Shown: positions 38,881 through 48,646, counted from the first letter of the stretch. The stretch: DNA of 64,000 bases from Novosphingobium sp. ZN18A2 (GCF_036784765.1 NZ_CP136651.1:2232001-2296000); one strand, 5' to 3'. Numbers and translations: made by a program. The notes: a model not told the origin generated them from the sequence alone.

Positions 38881-41226
38881 ATGCGGCAGAAGGAATTGCG
38901 CATCGCGCTGGTTTGTTACGGGGGCATCAGCCTGGCCGTTTACATGCATGGCGTGACCAAGGAGATCTGGTACGCCACGCGCGCCAGCCGGGCATTTCAC
39001 GAAGGATCGGACCCATCGTCCGGGGTGGAAGCGGTCTATCGCCGCATGCTCGAGGAAATAGAGATGTCGCGCGATATGCGCCTGCGCATCCTGCCCGACA
39101 TTGTGGCGGGGGCCAGCGCTGGCGGGATCAACGGCGTGTTCCTGGCGCAGGCAATCGCCACCGGGCAAAGCATAGAGCCGCTGACCCGCCTGTGGCTGGA
39201 CAAGGCGGATATCGACGTCCTGCTCGATCCCGACGCCAAACCGTGGAGCCGCTTTGCCAAGTTCTGGGCGCAGCCGCTGGTGTGGTTCGTCCTTTCGCGC
39301 CCCGGCAACGTGGTGTCGAGCACGGTGGCCCCTGAGACGCGGGCCGAAGTGCGCCGCAAGGTCTCTCGCCTGATCCGCGCGCGGTGGTTTGCCCCGCCCT
39401 TCAGCGGCATCGGGTTTTCGCGCCTGATTGCGGACGCGCTGGAAGCGATGGAGGCGCGCTGCGACGGTGCGCCGCTGCTTCCGCCGGGCCACCCGCTCGA
39501 CCTTTCGGTGACGGCGACCGACTTCAACGGCCACCCGCAGACGTTGCGGCTCAACAGTCCGCCGCTGGTAACGGAAAGCGAACACCGCCTGACGATCGGG
39601 TTCCGCCGCAATGTTTCGCAGGGCGAGCACCGCGACCTCGCCGCGCGGCCGGAGCTTGTCTATGCGGCGCGCGCAACCGCCAGCTTCCCCGGCGCCTTCC
39701 CGCCGCTGGTGGTGGGCGAGATCGACGATCTTGATCGCGAGCGGAAGTTCGGCTGGCCGGGGCGCAGCGATTTTCTCGCCCGCATCATGCCCAACCGCTG
39801 GAAGCGCGGCGAAGCGGAGGATGCGGCGCTGGTCGACGGCGCGGTTCTGGTGAATGCCCCCTTCGCGCAGGCCATAGCCGTGCTGGCGGACCGCCCCGCC
39901 CAACGCGAAGTGGACCGGCGCTTCGTCTATATCGATCCGCGCCCCGACCACATGCGAATGACGTCAGAGGAAGCCCATGCCAACGGCGGGCAGACGGTCG
40001 GCTTCTTTTCCGCGATTCTCGGATCGCTTTCCTCGATCCCGCGCGAACAGCCGATCCGCGACAACCTGGAAGTGCTGGAAGAGGAATCGCGCCAGCGTGC
40101 CCGGATGCGCACCATCGTCGATTCGATGCGCCCGGAGATCGAGGAAGCGGTTGAAAAGCTGTTCGGCTATACGCTGTTCCTCGACCGGCCGACGCCGGCC
40201 CGACTGATCGCGTGGCGCAACAAGGCGCAGCAGGCGGCGGCAGAGCGGGCCGGATTCGCCTTCAACGCCTATGCCCAGGTGAAGGTGGACGGCATCGTGC
40301 GGCACCTGGCCGAAACGGTGTGCGCCGCCGCACCCGAAGCCGCGACCCGCGACGCGGTGGAGGCCGCGCTGTGGAACCACTTGCGCGAAAGCGGGCTCGA
40401 CAAGCTGGCAACGCTGCGCAAGGGCGCGACGCCCGAGGCCGTGGACTTTTTCCGCTCGCACGACATCCTGTTCCGCATCCGCCGACTGAAGCTGCTGGCG
40501 CGGCGACTGGCGCATGACTGGGACGACATGGAAGATATCGCGCCCGATGCGCGCGAAGCCGCGCGCGACGCGGTGTTCCGCGCGCAGGCACTGTATCAGG
40601 GGCGCGAGCGTCTTTCCGGCCTTGGCCCCGGTTTCGAGGAAACCGCCGCGGTGGCGACCAGCGATCCGGGCGCGGTGCTTTCCGTGATGGCGGCAAGGCG
40701 CGACCTGAAGGGAATTGACCTGCGGGTGGACGCGATGCTGATCGATGCCTTGCAGGGCATGGATCGCCCGCTGCGCCGCCGCGTCCTGCTCGCCTACCTG
40801 GGCTTCCCGTTTTACGATGTGGCGACGCTGCCGATGCTACAGGGCGAAGGCCTGGGCGAATTCGACCCGGTGAAGGTGGATCGCATCAGCCCCGATGATG
40901 CGCATTCGATCCGGCCCGGCGGCACTTTCGCGTGCCTGCGCGGCGTGGAGTTCTTCAACTTCGGCGCATTCTTCAGCCGCGCCTATCGCGAGAACGACTA
41001 TCTTTGGGGCCGGCTGCATGGCGCCGAACGGGTGATCGACATCATCGCCTCCACGTCCGAAGAGCCGCTGGCAGACCATGTGATCCGCGCATTGAAGCGC
41101 GACGCGTTCCTGGCGATCCTGGAAGAAGAACGGGATCGGCTGACGACCGAGCCGGGACTGGTGGACAGGATTTGCGGTGAAGTGGAAGCGGCTTTCGCGA
41201 AAGGATGCGACGCCCCGCAAGGGTGA
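38881..41226 (+). CDS. Large patatin-like phospholipase-related protein (DUF3376 type)
   Basis: A 781-residue protein of the long patatin-related family with a C-terminal DUF3376 region. The start is the ATG opening MRQKELRIALVCYGGISLAV; an in-frame ATG 12 bp upstream (38869) is equally possible, and neither has a clear ribosome-binding site. The catalytic dyad is visible: nucleophile Ser in IVAGASAGGINGVFLAQ and Asp in ALVDGAVLVNAPF. It should hydrolyse acyl esters of lipids, probably at the membrane, but the substrate is unknown. Its stop lies 42 bp from the convergent dnaJ stop. Confidence 0.85.
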   Translation: MRQKELRIALVCYGGISLAVYMHGVTKEIWYATRASRAFHEGSDPSSGVEAVYRRMLEEIEMSRDMRLRILPDIVAGASAGGINGVFLAQAIATGQSIEPLTRLWLDKADIDVLLDPDAKPWSRFAKFWAQPLVWFVLSRPGNVVSSTVAPETRAEVRRKVSRLIRARWFAPPFSGIGFSRLIADALEAMEARCDGAPLLPPGHPLDLSVTATDFNGHPQTLRLNSPPLVTESEHRLTIGFRRNVSQGEHRDLAARPELVYAARATASFPGAFPPLVVGEIDDLDRERKFGWPGRSDFLARIMPNRWKRGEAEDAALVDGAVLVNAPFAQAIAVLADRPAQREVDRRFVYIDPRPDHMRMTSEEAHANGGQTVGFFSAILGSLSSIPREQPIRDNLEVLEEESRQRARMRTIVDSMRPEIEEAVEKLFGYTLFLDRPTPARLIAWRNKAQQAAAERAGFAFNAYAQVKVDGIVRHLAETVCAAAPEAATRDAVEAALWNHLRESGLDKLATLRKGATPEAVDFFRSHDILFRIRRLKLLARRLAHDWDDMEDIAPDAREAARDAVFRAQALYQGRERLSGLGPGFEETAAVATSDPGAVLSVMAARRDLKGIDLRVDAMLIDALQGMDRPLRRRVLLAYLGFPFYDVATLPMLQGEGLGEFDPVKVDRISPDDAHSIRPGGTFACLRGVEFFNFGAFFSRAYRENDYLWGRLHGAERVIDIIASTSEEPLADHVIRALKRDAFLAILEEERDRLTTEPGLVDRICGEVEAAFAKGCDAPQG

Positions 41227-41268
41227 CGCCGTTTCCCCCGCACCAGACCCACGCCGTGCTGGCTGGTA

Positions 41269-42402
41269 TTATTCCGTCAACCCGCCCAGCGCGTCTTTCA
41301 GCTTTTCGAAAAAGCCTTTCGATTGCGGGCATTCCTCACCGGTTTCGGTTTCCTGGAACTCGCGCAGGATTTCCTTCTGCCGCGCTGAAAGCTTCGTCGG
41401 CGTTTCGACCTGGATTTCTATCACCAGATCGCCGTGGCCGCGGCCTTGCAGCACGGGCATGCCCGCGCCGCGCTTCCTCAACTGCTTGCCCGACTGGATG
41501 CCGGAAGGAATGTCGACCGTGTGTCGTGATCCGTCCAGCCCGGGAATCTCGATCTGACCGCCCAGTGCCGCGGTGGTGAAACTGATCGGCGCATGGGTGA
41601 CAAGCGTCGTCCCTTCGCGTTCGAACACCTTGTGCCGTTTTACGTGAAGGAAGATGTACAGATCGCCCGGAGGCGCGCCCATCGGCCCTGCCTCGCCCTT
41701 GCCGGCCAGGCGGATTCGCGTGCCGGAATCGACGCCCGGCGGAATCTGCACGTCCAGCGTCTGGAGCTTGTCCACCCGGCCTTCGCCCCGGCAATCGCGA
41801 CATGGCTTTTCGATAACCTCGCCCCGGCCGTGGCAGTTGGGGCAGGCCCGCTCAACCATGAAAAAGCCCTGCTGCGCGCGCACCTTGCCGCGCCCGCCGC
41901 ACAGGTTGCACGTGCGTGCGCTGGTGCCCGGCTCCGCGCCCGATCCGCTGCAGGTATCGCAGGCTTGCGATACTTCCACCTCGATCTGGGTTTCCTTGCC
42001 GTGGAAGGCTTCTTCCAGGCTGATCTCCATGTCATAGCGCAAGTCCGCGCCGCGCCGCGCCTGCGCGCGACCGCCGCCGCCGAACGCGCCGCCGAAGATC
42101 GTTTCGAAAATATCGCTGATATCGGCGAAATCGCCCGCGCCGCCGCCGAAACCGCCGCCGCCCATTCCGCCCTGTTCGAACGCGGCATGGCCATAACGGT
42201 CATAGGCTGCGCGCTTTTGCGGATCGGAAAGGCAGGCGTAAGCGCCGCTGATCGCCTTGAACTTGGCTTCCGATTCCGCGCAGCCCGGATTCTTGTCCGG
42301 GTGATAGCGCATGGCAAGCCGGCGATAGGCGGACTTGATCGTCTTGTCGTCCGCGGTGCGCTCTACCTCGAGCAGCTCGTAAAAATCTGTGGTGACTGAC
42401 AT
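41269..42402 (-). CDS. dnaJ: Chaperone protein DnaJ
   Basis: Hsp40 co-chaperone that stimulates DnaK ATPase. It has 377 residues: J domain with HPD (RYHPDKNPG, residues 33-41), Gly/Phe-rich linker ([15 protein letters not shown]), four CxxCxGxG-type zinc motifs ([32 protein letters not shown]) and the C-terminal client domain. The ATG at 42402 opens the canonical [19 protein letters not shown]. It lies 68 bp downstream of dnaK on the same strand and is presumably co-transcribed from the heat-shock promoter. Confidence 0.97.
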   Translation of the reverse strand: MSVTTDFYELLEVERTADDKTIKSAYRRLAMRYHPDKNPGCAESEAKFKAISGAYACLSDPQKRAAYDRYGHAAFEQGGMGGGGFGGGAGDFADISDIFETIFGGAFGGGGRAQARRGADLRYDMEISLEEAFHGKETQIEVEVSQACDTCSGSGAEPGTSARTCNLCGGRGKVRAQQGFFMVERACPNCHGRGEVIEKPCRDCRGEGRVDKLQTLDVQIPPGVDSGTRIRLAGKGEAGPMGAPPGDLYIFLHVKRHKVFEREGTTLVTHAPISFTTAALGGQIEIPGLDGSRHTVDIPSGIQSGKQLRKRGAGMPVLQGRGHGDLVIEIQVETPTKLSARQKEILREFQETETGEECPQSKGFFEKLKDALGGLTE

Positions 42403-42470
42403 TGCCCCGTCCCGAACGTCACCCGCCACCCGCGCAATCACGCGGATGGCGAGATCGGTTCATAGCCCTA

Positions 42471-44399
42471 TCAGCCCTTGTTTTCGTCGACTTCCGAGAA
42501 CTCGGCATCGACGACATCTTCATCGTCGCTACCGGCCGAGGAAGTCTCGGCACCGGCACCGCCCGGCGAAGCGGCCGCGGCCTGTTCCTGTTCGTAGATC
42601 GACTGGCCCATCTTCATGGCGACTTCGGTCAGCGCCTGGGTCTTTGCGGTCATCGCTTCGGAATCGCCGCCTTCGATCGCGGTCTTCAGCTCTGCCACGG
42701 CAGCCTCGACCTCGCCCTTGAGCGTGGCGTCGACCTTGTCGCCGTGTTCGGCAAGCTGCTGTTCGGTCGCATGGACCAGACTTTCCGCGTTGTTCTTGGC
42801 TTCCGCCGCTTCACGCCGCTTCTTGTCGTCTTCCGCGAACTTTTCCGCATCCTTGACCATCTGGTCGATGTCGGTTTCCGAAAGGCCGCCGGACGCCTGG
42901 ATCTTGATCTGCTGTTCCTTGCCGGTGCCCTTGTCCTTGGCACTGACGTTCACGATGCCGTTCGCGTCGATGTCGAACGTAACCTCGATCTGCGGAACGC
43001 CGCGCCGCGCCGGCGGGATGCCGACAAGGTCGAACTGGCCGAGCAGCTTGTTGTCCGAAGCCATCTCACGCTCGCCCTGGAACACGCGGATCGTCACCGC
43101 CTGCTGGTTATCCTCGGCGGTTGAGAAGACCTGGCTCTTCTTGCTGGGGATCGTGGTGTTGCGGTCGATCATGCGGGTGAACACGCCGCCCAGCGTCTCA
43201 ATGCCCAGCGAAAGCGGGGTCACGTCGAGCAGCAGCACGTCCTTGACGTCGCCCTGAAGCACGCCGGCCTGGATCGCCGCGCCCATCGCGACGACTTCGT
43301 CCGGGTTCACGCCGGTGTGCGGTTCCTTGCCGAAGAAGTCCTTCACGACCTCGCGCACCTTGGGCATGCGGGTCATGCCGCCCACCAGCACGACATCGTC
43401 GATCTGGCTGGCGGAAACGCCGGCGTCGGCCAGCGCCTTCTTGCAGGGGTCCAGCGTGCGCTGGATCAGGTCGGCAACCAGCTTTTCAAGGTCGGCGCGC
43501 GAAATGGTTTCCACAAGGTGGAGCGGCGTGGTGCTGCCGCCTTCCATGCGCGCGGTGATGAACGGCAGGTTGATTTCGGTGGTCTGCGCGCTCGACAGTT
43601 CGATCTTGGCCTTTTCGGCAGCTTCCTTGAGCCTTTGAAGAGCGAGCTTGTCGGTCTTCAGGTCCATGTTTTCCTTGGCCTTGAACTTGTCGGCCAGGTA
43701 CTCGACCAGCTTGGAGTCGAAGTCCTCGCCGCCAAGGAAGGTGTCGCCGTTGGTGGACTTCACCTCGAACACGCCGTCGCCGATCTCGAGGATCGAGATG
43801 TCGAAGGTGCCGCCGCCAAGGTCATAAACGGCAATGGTCTTGCCGTCGTCCTTGTCGAGGCCATAGGCCAGCGCGGCCGCGGTCGGCTCGTTGATGATGC
43901 GCAGCACTTCAAGGCCCGCGATCTGGCCGGCGTCCTTGGTCGCCTGGCGCTGCGCGTCGTTGAAGTACGCCGGAACGGTGATAACCGCCTGGGTAACGGT
44001 TTCGCCAAGATAGCTTTCGGCGGTTTCCTTCATCTTCTGAAGGATGAAGGCGCTGATCTGCGACGGGCTGTAATCCTCGCCGCCCGCGTTGACCCACGCA
44101 TCGCCGTTCTTGCCCTTGGCGATGGTATAGGGGACGAGTTCCATGTCCTTCTTGGTCATGGGATCGTCGAAACGGCGGCCGATAAGGCGCTTCACCGCGA
44201 AAATCGTATTGTCGGGGTTGGTAACCGCCTGGCGCTTCGCAGGCTGCCCGATCAGCCGCTCACCATCCTTGGTGAACGCGACGATCGAGGGCGTGGTGCG
44301 CGCGCCTTCGGAATTTTCGATAACCTTCGGTTTCCCGCCGTCCATGACCGCGACGCAGCTGTTGGTCGTGCCGAGGTCGATACCGATAACTTTTGCCAT
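42471..44399 (-). CDS. dnaK: Chaperone protein DnaK (Hsp70)
   Basis: ATP-dependent chaperone working with DnaJ and GrpE. It has 642 residues, normal for the family. ATPase motifs: [33 protein letters not shown] and [12 protein letters not shown]; the substrate-binding domain and the acidic C-terminal tail ([14 protein letters not shown], ending in the usual EEVD-free bacterial form) are present. The ATG at 44399 opens [13 protein letters not shown]. An RpoH-type promoter lies 87 bp upstream. It is divergent from the copper-chaperone lipoprotein gene. Confidence 0.98.
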   Translation of the reverse strand: MAKVIGIDLGTTNSCVAVMDGGKPKVIENSEGARTTPSIVAFTKDGERLIGQPAKRQAVTNPDNTIFAVKRLIGRRFDDPMTKKDMELVPYTIAKGKNGDAWVNAGGEDYSPSQISAFILQKMKETAESYLGETVTQAVITVPAYFNDAQRQATKDAGQIAGLEVLRIINEPTAAALAYGLDKDDGKTIAVYDLGGGTFDISILEIGDGVFEVKSTNGDTFLGGEDFDSKLVEYLADKFKAKENMDLKTDKLALQRLKEAAEKAKIELSSAQTTEINLPFITARMEGGSTTPLHLVETISRADLEKLVADLIQRTLDPCKKALADAGVSASQIDDVVLVGGMTRMPKVREVVKDFFGKEPHTGVNPDEVVAMGAAIQAGVLQGDVKDVLLLDVTPLSLGIETLGGVFTRMIDRNTTIPSKKSQVFSTAEDNQQAVTIRVFQGEREMASDNKLLGQFDLVGIPPARRGVPQIEVTFDIDANGIVNVSAKDKGTGKEQQIKIQASGGLSETDIDQMVKDAEKFAEDDKKRREAAEAKNNAESLVHATEQQLAEHGDKVDATLKGEVEAAVAELKTAIEGGDSEAMTAKTQALTEVAMKMGQSIYEQEQAAAASPGGAGAETSSAGSDDEDVVDAEFSEVDENKG

Positions 44400-44485
44400 G
44401 GTTTCCCCATTTCCTTTCACTTGAGACACCGCCTGGCTGGCACCCCCCGATGCAGGGCAAGTCCCGGTTTGCGGCTCCGATGGGG

Positions 44486-44516
44486 GCGATATAGGTGCGC
44501 TTTGACTTGGCACAAG
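44486..44516 (-). promoter_or_regulatory. RpoH-type heat-shock promoter for dnaK-dnaJ
   Basis: On the minus strand, CTTG (plus 44513-44516), a 17-base spacer and CCTATATCGC (plus 44486-44495) match the alphaproteobacterial RpoH consensus CTTG-N17/18-CYTATNTNNG at 9 of 10 positions of the -10 element when N positions are counted as matches. It lies 87 bp before the dnaK ATG. Confidence 0.75.
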
Positions 44517-44566
44517 GGCCGCACGCACCTACTTCCACACCAATAGCAAAGCAGGAGCCCAACCGC

Positions 44567-45121
44567 ATGCGCATGTCCCTTCGCCCCGTCGGCATCGCCG
44601 CCGCCCCCGTCCTGTCGCTTGGCCTGGCCCTGGCTCTTGCCGGGTGCGGCACCAATGCGCCGGAACCGGCCGCCAGCGAAAGCGCCGCCGCGGCCGAAGC
44701 GCCTGGCCCTGCCGCGCCGGCCGGCGTTTCGGTCACCGATGCGACCGTGAAGCTGCCCGCCGCCACCGGACGGCCCGGCGCGGCCTATTTCACCGTCACG
44801 CAAAACGGAGGCGAACCGCACAGGATCGCCAGCGTCCATGTCGACGGCGTCGGCCGCACCGAGATGCACGAAACGGTGATGGACGGAAAAATTTCGACGA
44901 TGCGGCCGGTTGCCGATGTCGCGGTGGAGCCGGGCAAGCCGCTGGTGTTCAAGCCGGGCGGCCTGCACGTGATGCTGTTCGATTTCGACGGATCGCTGAA
45001 GGCCGGCGGGACGACAGAGCTTACCGTCACGTTCGAAAATGGCGACAAGGCCAGTGTTCCGGCAGATGTCGTGACCGCCGGGGAAATGCCTGGCGCGATG
45101 GATCATTCGGGCCACATGTAA
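44567..45121 (+). CDS. Periplasmic copper chaperone PCu(A)C (lipoprotein)
   Basis: Copper chaperone of the PCu(A)C family that delivers Cu(I), often to cytochrome oxidase. It has 184 residues with a lipoprotein signal ending LALAGC (Cys27). The copper site follows the family motif H-x10-M-x21-H-x-M exactly: His101, Met112, His134, Met136. An extra Met/His-rich tail (GEMPGAMDHSGHM) may also bind copper. GGAG lies 9 bases upstream of the ATG. It is divergent from dnaK. Confidence 0.9.
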   Translation: MRMSLRPVGIAAAPVLSLGLALALAGCGTNAPEPAASESAAAAEAPGPAAPAGVSVTDATVKLPAATGRPGAAYFTVTQNGGEPHRIASVHVDGVGRTEMHETVMDGKISTMRPVADVAVEPGKPLVFKPGGLHVMLFDFDGSLKAGGTTELTVTFENGDKASVPADVVTAGEMPGAMDHSGHM

Positions 45122-45125
45122 CGCA

Positions 45126-45644
45126 GTGGGCGCGGCAGACGATCACGCCCTGCCGCCCGGCGGCGAAAGGCCGCTGACGGCGGGCGAGATCGCGCTTGTG
45201 CGCGCCATGTTCGGCACGGCGGTGGAAACGGATGCGGTGCGCATCCGGCGGCGGCGCTTTTTCCCGTTCCAGCCGCGACAGGTGGCGATGGCGCCTTGCG
45301 GGCACGTGCATTTCCACCCGCGCGGATCGCTCTACCACGACGATTTCAGCCTTGCCCCGCTAACCATGCAGAGCCTGTTCCTGCACGAGATGACGCACGT
45401 CTGGCAGGCGCAGCAGCGCGGCCGCTGGTATCTGGTGCTGATGCGCCACCCGCTGTGCCGATATGATTATGCGGTGCGCGCGGGCTGGCCGCTGGCGCGC
45501 TATGGCCTGGAACAGCAGGCGGAAATCGTGCGCCACGCCTTTCTGATGCGAAATGGCGTGCGCATTACGGGCGTCGCGGAAAGCGAAGTCCTGGAATCGA
45601 TCCTTCCGTTCGGCCCATCCGGTCGGCCCATGCGCGCGACATAG
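45126..45644 (+). CDS. HExxH metallopeptidase-like protein, unknown function
   Basis: A 172-residue protein with zincin motif LFLHEMTHVWQAQQ (His87, Glu88, His91) and a downstream YGLEQQAEIVRH that could give a third acidic ligand. Otherwise it is unfamiliar. It has no signal peptide or membrane helix, so it is probably cytoplasmic or associated with a partner. Similar short proteins in related bacteria are sometimes annotated vgr-related. The start is a GTG (45126) only 4 bp after the copper-chaperone stop, so the two are probably translationally linked. Confidence 0.65.
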   Translation: MGAADDHALPPGGERPLTAGEIALVRAMFGTAVETDAVRIRRRRFFPFQPRQVAMAPCGHVHFHPRGSLYHDDFSLAPLTMQSLFLHEMTHVWQAQQRGRWYLVLMRHPLCRYDYAVRAGWPLARYGLEQQAEIVRHAFLMRNGVRITGVAESEVLESILPFGPSGRPMRAT

Positions 45645-45653
45645 CCTGACCGG

Positions 45654-45911
45654 TCAGCGGCAGCGCACCCGGTATTCGCGACCATAACCGTCGCGGCGAT
45701 AGCATTTACCGTCCTTTTTGATCAGCGCCCCGCCGGCGGCACCCGCCGCAGCGCCGATGGCGGCCCCCTTGGCAACGTTTCCATCGGTAACGGCGGCAAC
45801 GCCGGCGCCCGCCGCGGCCCCTGCCAGCGCACCTTCGCCGGCATAATTTCGCGCGCAGCCGCCCAGCGCAAGCGCGCCAGCGGCAATCGGCACAAGAACA
45901 AGCATTTTCAT
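45654..45911 (-). CDS. Glycine-zipper lipoprotein
   Basis: An 85-residue outer-membrane-type lipoprotein. Signal sequence with lipobox LALGGC, then a glycine-zipper stretch (EGALAGAAAGAGVAAV and KGAAIGAAAGAAGGALI) and a basic C-terminus (RRDGYGREYRVRCR). Such 17 kDa antigen-like glycine-zipper proteins are thought to insert in membranes. A function is not assignable. It is divergent from the dioxygenase gene, and its stop faces the HExxH gene 9 bp away. Confidence 0.8.
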   Translation of the reverse strand: MKMLVLVPIAAGALALGGCARNYAGEGALAGAAAGAGVAAVTDGNVAKGAAIGAAAGAAGGALIKKDGKCYRRDGYGREYRVRCR

Positions 45912-46100
45912 GGCGATCTCCGGATTTCGTGTCGTACCTGAAAGGTACGGATCATCCTCCCCGCCGGTTCCCGATTGCACGACGGATTGCCCGCCGACGT
46001 GGACAAATCGCATCGAAACGATTGCCGCGACACGCCGAAAGCAGTATCTATTGAAACCAACCGGGCGGCCGAACCCGCGCCCGGTCCTTACGGGAGAGAC

Positions 46101-47261
46101 ATGGAACTGTCCGACTATGGGCTGTCGCGCACGCGCGGCTACCTTTCGCATTTCGAGATCGACGAGATCGCCCTTCCCGAAATTCTCGACCCGCACGTCG
46201 AAGCGGCAGAGCGCCTTTCCGGCCTGTTGACCAGCGGCCGGGTGCGCACCTGGCTGGAAGCCCTGCCCGATCCGGCCATCGAAGGCTGGGCGCGCGAAGC
46301 CCGCGAAGAGCAGGTTCGCGCCGCGATGGTGCGCTTCAGCTTCCTGGTGCAAGCCTATGTCTGGGGAGAGGAGCAAGCCCCCCGGCACCTGCCCGCCAAC
46401 CTTGCCCGGCCCATCGTCGCGCTGGCGGACCGGCTTGGGCAGGCGCCGCTGCTGCCCTATTCGGGATACGTGCTGGATAACTGGGCGCGGATCGACAAGT
46501 CCGGCCCGGTCGCGCTCGACAACGTGCGCATGGTGCAGAACTTCCTTGGCGGTATGGACGAGAACTGGTTCGTCCTTGTCCATGTCGCGATAGAGGCAGA
46601 GGCCGGCGTGCTGCTGGACAATGCGGTAAAGGTGGTGCGCGCCGCCGACCGGGGCGACGCGGCAATGGCCGAACGCCTGCTGATCGAAAACGACCTGGCG
46701 TGGGAAAAGATATACGCCGCCTTCGCGCGAATGCCGGAACGCTGCGATCCCTATATCTATTTCAACCGCGTGCGCCCCTATATCCACGGCTGGGCCAACA
46801 ACCCCGCGCTGGACGGCGGACTAGTCTATGACGGCGTCGAAAAGTTCGGCGGAAAGCCGCAGGCGCTACGCGGGCAGACCGGATCGCAAAGTTCCATCGT
46901 CCCGGCGATGGATGCGCTGTTCGGCGTTCGCCACGGCGACGATCCGCTGAAGCACTTCCTTGACGAGTTGCACCAGTATCGCCCGGTGGCGCACCGGCGT
47001 TTCATCGAAGATCTGGGCAAGCATTCGACGCTGCGGGAATTCGTGGCCGGGGCCGGGTCGTCCACCCTGCGCGAGGCATTCAACGCCAATATCGAGCAGG
47101 TTGCGCGCTTCCGCACGCATCACCTTGAATACGCGGCAAGTTATATCAACAAGCAGATGGGCGCGGCGCGCGGCAACGACCCGGACGTAGGCACGGGCGG
47201 CACGCCGTTCATGAAATACCTGAAGAAACACCGCGACGAGAACCGCGCGCAGATCGTGTGA
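46101..47261 (+). CDS. Indoleamine 2,3-dioxygenase family heme protein
   Basis: A 386-residue protein of the IDO fold, which opens the indole ring of tryptophan using a heme. Family segments: FNRVRPYIHGW, the GQTGSQSSIVPAMDALFGVR region, DELHQYRPVAHRRF, and the proximal-His region RFRTHHLEYAASYI, where His341 aligns with His346 of human IDO1. The C-terminal GTGGTPFMKYLKKHRDE is also typical. Whether tryptophan is the real substrate cannot be told from sequence. The start ATG follows GGGAGAGAC. A strong terminator ends the gene. No other kynurenine-pathway gene is nearby. Confidence 0.85.
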   Translation: MELSDYGLSRTRGYLSHFEIDEIALPEILDPHVEAAERLSGLLTSGRVRTWLEALPDPAIEGWAREAREEQVRAAMVRFSFLVQAYVWGEEQAPRHLPANLARPIVALADRLGQAPLLPYSGYVLDNWARIDKSGPVALDNVRMVQNFLGGMDENWFVLVHVAIEAEAGVLLDNAVKVVRAADRGDAAMAERLLIENDLAWEKIYAAFARMPERCDPYIYFNRVRPYIHGWANNPALDGGLVYDGVEKFGGKPQALRGQTGSQSSIVPAMDALFGVRHGDDPLKHFLDELHQYRPVAHRRFIEDLGKHSTLREFVAGAGSSTLREAFNANIEQVARFRTHHLEYAASYINKQMGAARGNDPDVGTGGTPFMKYLKKHRDENRAQIV

Positions 47262-47282
47262 CCCGTTTCGCCTGAAGAAAAC

Positions 47283-47313
47283 GGCGAGGCTCGCGGCTGG
47301 CGCGGGCCTCGCC
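47283..47313 (+). terminator. Intrinsic terminator after the dioxygenase gene
   Basis: GGCGAGGC (47283-47290) pairs with GCCTCGCC (47306-47313). CGCG/CGCG pairs inside extend the stem to about 13 bp with one wobble. TTTC follows and GAAGAAAA precedes it. Confidence 0.75.
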
Positions 47314-47350
47314 TTTCGTGTCACACATCGCGGACACAGGAGGTTCCGCG

Positions 47351-48042
47351 ATGCCGCACACCGTAAACCATGATGCCATCCTCGATCGTCTCGCCGCCAC
47401 CCGCGGCGGCGTGCGTAACGTCTTCGACACGCTGGACCCTGCGCGAACCGCCCATATCGTGGTCGACATGCAAAACGGCTTCATGGAGGCCGGCGCGCCG
47501 GTAGAAGTGCCTGCGGCGCGCACGGTCGTTAACGAAATCAACCGGTTGAGCGCGGCTTTCCGTGCGGCTGGTGGCCGAAACTATTTCCTGCGCTACACCA
47601 CGCCCAACGGAGACGTGCCGGGATGGCCGATCATGTGGGCACGGCGGGCGCAGCGGAACACAAGGAAGCCTTCTCGCCCGGCGCCCATCACTGGCAACTG
47701 TGGCCCGAAATCGAAATCGCGGAAGGCGACACGGTCGTGGACAAGCATCGTTTCAGCGCGTTCACGCCAAACACTTGCGAATTGCCCGCGCTTCTCAAGG
47801 CCGACGGCATCGACACCGTGGTGATCAGCGGCACACTGACCAATTGCTGCTGCGAAAGCACTGCGCGCGACGCAATGCAGAACAACTATCGCGTCATCAT
47901 GGCCGCCGACGCCAACGCTGCGCTCAGCGACGAGGAACACGCAGCCACATTGCACATACTCGCGATGGTCTTCGCGGACCTGCGTTCCGTTGAAGAACTG
48001 GAAGGCATGCTGGCCGCCGGAGCTTCGGCCCAAGCAGCCTGA
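47351..48042 (+). pseudogene. Isochorismatase-family cysteine hydrolase, frameshifted
   Basis: The N-terminal part (from MPHTVNHDAILDRL, with catalytic Asp in IVVDMQNG) and the C-terminal part (with VVDKHRFSAF and the Cys nucleophile in GTLTNCCCESTARD) are in different frames. The first frame reads intact to about NGDVPG and the second takes over near 47620 (MADHVGTAGAAEHKEAF). Together they make one complete protein of about 230 residues. A strong ribosome-binding site (ACAGGAGG) precedes the ATG. It could be a recent pseudogene, a sequencing error, or less likely a programmed shift; no slippery heptamer is visible. It is convergent with grpE. Confidence 0.8.
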
Positions 48043-48064
48043 GCGGTTCCCGGCGCTAGCGGCG

Positions 48065-48646
48065 CTAGTCCGGCTTCTTCGCCACCACCACCATTGCCGG
48101 GCGCAGCAGGCGGTCCTTGATCATGTAACCGGCCTGGAGCTCCTGCACCACGGTGCCCGGCTCGTGCTCGCTGCTCGGCTGCTCCATCATCGCCTGGTGC
48201 TGGTGCGGGTCGAGCGGCAGGCCCTTGGCCGCGATGCGGCTGATGCCGTGCTGGCCGAAGACCTTGTCGATCTCGCGCTGGGTTGCCTCGATGCCGGCGA
48301 TGAAGTTTTTCAGCCGCTCGTCCTCGCGCACCTCGGCGGAAATCGATTCGAGCGCGCGGGCCAGGTTGTCGGATACCGAAAGAATGTCGCGCGCAAAGCC
48401 GGTGGCGGCATAGGAGCGCGCGTCTGCGATGTCCTTTTCCAGCCGGCGGCGCACGTTCTGCGTCTCGGCGCGGGCATAGAGCACTTCCTGCTTCGCTTCG
48501 GCGAGTTCGTCGTTCAGCTTGCCGAGCGTCTGGTCGATCGAGTCGAGCGCGGCTTCGTCTTCCTCGCCCCCGATCAGCTCTTCCGGCACGCCCTTCAGTT
48601 CGGCTTCTGCTTCTTCGTCGCGGGGCCGCGTGTCGTCACTGTTCAT
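48065..48646 (-). CDS. grpE: Nucleotide exchange factor GrpE
   Basis: Exchanges ADP for ATP on DnaK. A 193-residue protein: acidic N-terminal tail, long coiled-coil region (NDELAEAKQEVLYARAETQN), and the C-terminal beta-domain ending DRLLRPAMVVVAKKPD. The conserved ILSVSDNLARAL and GFARDIL segments are present. It overlaps the hrcA stop by 4 bases (ATGA), so it is translated after hrcA in one operon. It is about 4 kb from dnaK. Confidence 0.96.
   Translation of the reverse strand: MNSDDTRPRDEEAEAELKGVPEELIGGEEDEAALDSIDQTLGKLNDELAEAKQEVLYARAETQNVRRRLEKDIADARSYAATGFARDILSVSDNLARALESISAEVREDERLKNFIAGIEATQREIDKVFGQHGISRIAAKGLPLDPHQHQAMMEQPSSEHEPGTVVQELQAGYMIKDRLLRPAMVVVAKKPD

Noticed and set aside
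44400..44566. A CIRCE element before dnaK
   Set aside because: I looked for TTAGCACTC-N9-GAGTGCTAA before dnaK and hrcA and found only the palindrome AGAGTGCACTCT at hrcA, which lacks the spacer and the outer bases.
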